From the NCBI GenBank assembly GCA_030156535.1, contig JASGMJ010000002.1, positions 179,319 to 243,318 of the forward strand: DNA of 64,000 nucleotides, in the 5' to 3' direction. The translations under genes were made by a program, and so were the position numbers. Source of the DNA: Candidatus Sumerlaeota bacterium (GTDB taxonomy: Bacteria; Sumerlaeota; Sumerlaeia; SLMS01; JAHLLQ01). The notes below the pieces were generated by a model. It was not told the origin of the DNA, ran no database searches, and saw only the letters and a list, made by a program, of their open reading frames with translations. The stretch's first letter is position 1; each line of letters opens with the position of its first letter. This document shows, one piece after another, positions 61,922-64,000 of the stretch.

Positions 61922-63808
61922 TTACGACGTCCCGTGCTTGCTGCGGTCCACGCGGATCGTACTGGGTGGGCCTTGCGCGAACGGCTTGCCCGTGTCGCCG
62001 CCGTCGTCGTCCTCGCCCTCACCATCGCCATCGCCATCGGCGGGATTGGGTTCGCCCCAGCCCACCTTCACGGTGCTCGGCGGATTGATCGCCGGTTTCG
62101 GCGTGGAATCGGTGCTGACGGGTTGGATGAAAGCCGAGTCCGCGTTGGGGTCGTTTGTTCGGCGCGCAGCCTGCATGGCCTCGATGGGGCTGATCGTGGC
62201 GACGGCCGAGCTGTCGTAGTTGTCCTCGGCGAAATCCTCGGAGAGCTTCTGCTCTTCCGTGGCCGACGTGCGGCGCTTCAGGTAGCGGCAGAAAGCATCG
62301 GCTACGCGCGGATCGAAGTGGCGCCCCTTGGCCTCGATGACGCGGGCCATGGCCTGATCGAAGGTGAGCGGCTTGTTGTAGGAGCGCTGCGAGGTCATCG
62401 CGTCGAAGGCGTCGGCCACGGCCAGAATACGCGCTTCCAGCGGGCAGTCCTCGCCGATCAGTCCGTCGGGGTATCCCGTGCCGTCCCACTTCTCGTGGTG
62501 GCCACGGATCCACGGCAGAATTTCCTGCAGGTAGACGATCGGCTTGAGAATCTTGATACCGACGAGCACGTGCTCCTTCAGGTTCTCGTACTCCATGTCC
62601 GTCAGTGCGCCGGGCTTGTTGATCAGCCCCTCGGCGATGCCGATCTTGCCGATGTCGTGTAGTTCGGCGGCCATGCCGAGATTCTTGATGTGCTCGTTGT
62701 CGAAGCCCATCTCCTCGGCAATGCCCATCGAGTATTCCTTCACACGCTGGGTGTGGCCCATCGTGTACTTGTCCTTGGCCTCGATCGTCATGACCAGGGA
62801 CTGGAGCATCTGGTGGTAGCTCTCCTGCAGCGTGTCGCACAGGCGGGCGTTGTCCATCGCGATGGCGGCCTGATTGGCGAATGCCGTCACGATTTCCGTG
62901 TCCATCTCGTCGTAGTCGACCTTGCTGATGCGGTTGTCCAGGTACAGCGCGCCGATCACCGCGTCGCCCACGATCAGGGGCGAGCAGATGACCGACTTCA
63001 CCGACAGACCCACGATGGACTCGCTGGCGGAGAAGCGCGAGTCGTGGAAGGCGTCGTTGGCGACCAGCGTCGCCTTGTCCTCCACCGCCTGGTTCAGGAT
63101 CGTCGTGCTGATGCGCAGGCTTGTTCCCTCGATGCCTTCGCGGGTGCACGAGTGGACGGGCAGGTACTCGTCCGTTTCGTCGTCGTGGAGAAGGATGACC
63201 AGGTTCTCGGCGCCCGCAAAGACTTCAAACAACCCGGCCGCGACGACGCGCAGCAAATCCTTCTGCGGCAGAAGCTGCGACATCTTCGTCGTGACGGCGT
63301 ACAGCGTCTTCAGACTGTTGACGAGGCGCTGGGTCTTCACCAGGTCCACCTGCTCGACCGGCGTCATGCCCGGCTGGTGGTCCTTGTAGTACTCGAAAAT
63401 CTCGGAGAATTTCTGGGCGAGCGCGTCGCCGGTGACGGCGCTGAGCTTGAGCGAGGAAGTGACTTCCGACTTGCTGCTGACGAACGCCAGGCTCTGGCTG
63501 TCGGACTGGTGTTCGATGCCGATGTCGATGCCGCCGAGCTGGACCAGGTCGCCGGCTTTGAGTTCGGCGCGCGCCACCGGCTCGCCGTTCAGCTTCGAGC
63601 CATTCGTCGAATTGTTGTCGCGATAGTAGAGCTTGCCGTCTTCAGTCTCGAAAAAGCCGTGGATGCGCGAGATGCGGGGGTCTTCGAGTTTGATGTCGCA
63701 CGTTGCGTCGCGGCCGACGTTCATCCGGGCGCCGCCAATGGAAATCCGCGTGCCCGTCATCGAGCCGGTGCGGATAATCAGTTCGAGTTCAGAGGTGGTT
63801 TTGCTCAT
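61922..63808 (-). CDS. FHA-GAF-HD-GYP signalling protein
   Basis: The start at 63808 (MSKTTSELEL) gives 628 residues. Residues 5-100 are an FHA domain (GRDATCDIKLEDPRISRIHG; phosphothreonine binding). Residues about 160-320 are a GAF domain. Residues about 330-515 are HD-GYP with HD at 383-384 and HHEKWDGTGYP at 437-447, so cyclic-di-GMP phosphodiesterase activity is expected. The tail from about 515 is low-complexity, ending in an acidic Asp/Gly/Glu run (about 590-605). Cytoplasmic. It may tie Ser/Thr phosphorylation to c-di-GMP breakdown and so to pili. Confidence 0.9.
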   Translation of the reverse strand: MSKTTSELELIIRTGSMTGTRISIGGARMNVGRDATCDIKLEDPRISRIHGFFETEDGKLYYRDNNSTNGSKLNGEPVARAELKAGDLVQLGGIDIGIEHQSDSQSLAFVSSKSEVTSSLKLSAVTGDALAQKFSEIFEYYKDHQPGMTPVEQVDLVKTQRLVNSLKTLYAVTTKMSQLLPQKDLLRVVAAGLFEVFAGAENLVILLHDDETDEYLPVHSCTREGIEGTSLRISTTILNQAVEDKATLVANDAFHDSRFSASESIVGLSVKSVICSPLIVGDAVIGALYLDNRISKVDYDEMDTEIVTAFANQAAIAMDNARLCDTLQESYHQMLQSLVMTIEAKDKYTMGHTQRVKEYSMGIAEEMGFDNEHIKNLGMAAELHDIGKIGIAEGLINKPGALTDMEYENLKEHVLVGIKILKPIVYLQEILPWIRGHHEKWDGTGYPDGLIGEDCPLEARILAVADAFDAMTSQRSYNKPLTFDQAMARVIEAKGRHFDPRVADAFCRYLKRRTSATEEQKLSEDFAEDNYDSSAVATISPIEAMQAARRTNDPNADSAFIQPVSTDSTPKPAINPPSTVKVGWGEPNPADGDGDGEGEDDDGGDTGKPFAQGPPSTIRVDRSKHGTS

Positions 63809-64000
63809 CGTGCGAGATGTTCCCTCTTTGCGGGCCCAATGTGGCAAGTCCCAACTCTCGGAAGAGCGCGGGTGTCTGTCAAGGAGACGTTGCCCGTGGC
63901 TAGGTAAAGCACAGGTACATGGTACCCCCCTATTTTCTGGGAGAGGGGTGCAGGGGCGGTGGTTGCGGTGTTGGGGCAGGACCCAAGGGCCGGAGGTGAG

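Noticed and set aside
1..64000. CRISPR array, prophage, insertion sequence or rRNA operon
   Set aside because: No regular spaced repeats, transposase, integrase, phage structural genes or rRNA-like stretches were seen.

Overview
The window is GC-rich bacterial chromosome carrying about 45 protein genes and one tRNA gene; no phage, insertion sequence, rRNA or CRISPR array was seen. The source looks like a free-living, Gram-negative-type bacterium of a PVC-like or related candidate lineage (Sumerlaeota, Hydrogenedentota or Lentisphaerota type). The reasons are the 'FTLIELLIVVAIIAILAA' pseudopilins with conserved YDP-NGTVS tails, several lipoprotein and Tat-lipoprotein signals, an FHA-GAF-HD-GYP protein, and glycan genes of the GH172, DUF4434, DUF5060 and DUF6785 types. 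The lineage is inference from gene content only.

Positions 1-20250 are mostly housekeeping: the 3' end of mnmG, a pilT-type ATPase, tRNA-Thr(CGT), a DUF423 pair, a pseudopilin, a B12-binding radical SAM protein, a DegT/AHBA-fold protein that lacks the catalytic lysine, an SDR oxidoreductase, trpE, a Tat-exported PHP/DUF3604 protein, a C39-like cysteine peptidase, engB, and an overlapping mreC-mreD-rodA cluster with neither mreB nor a PBP2 gene.

Positions 20259-49135 hold 18 consecutive minus-strand genes with gaps of at most 71 bp and several 4-bp ATGA overlaps. The order of transcription is: GntR/LacI-type regulator, GH130 enzyme, DUF6785/6784 membrane protein, a 1743-residue fusion of a degenerate M28 peptidase with an FtsX permease, OPT-like membrane protein, MacB/FtsX-type permease, ABC ATPase, PqqD-like protein, second ABC ATPase, five-bladed-propeller lipoprotein, 871-residue barrel protein, ADP-ribosylglycohydrolase-fold protein, DUF5060 glycosidase, two metallophosphoesterases, L-fucose/D-arabinose isomerase (FucI), a D-ribulokinase-type FGGY kinase, and an alpha/beta hydrolase. 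It reads as a glycan utilisation locus.

The divergent control region (49136-49474) carries repeated TGACATG half-sites placed on both candidate promoters. To its right, the plus strand encodes a GH172 enzyme, a duplicated secreted protein, a second pseudopilin, a 1246-residue secreted putative glycosidase and a GH43-like enzyme. Opposite these lie a lipoprotein/DUF4434 pair, then a UMF1-type MFS transporter and the FHA-GAF-HD-GYP protein.

The most interesting hypothesis is that FucI works here as a D-arabinose isomerase. The kinase carries TCSLV, a motif reported for D-ribulokinases, so the pair would make D-ribulose 5-phosphate without an aldolase, and no aldolase is present. The GH172 family includes D-arabinofuranosidases. 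The locus may therefore process D-arabinose-containing glycans rather than L-fucose. This is inference.
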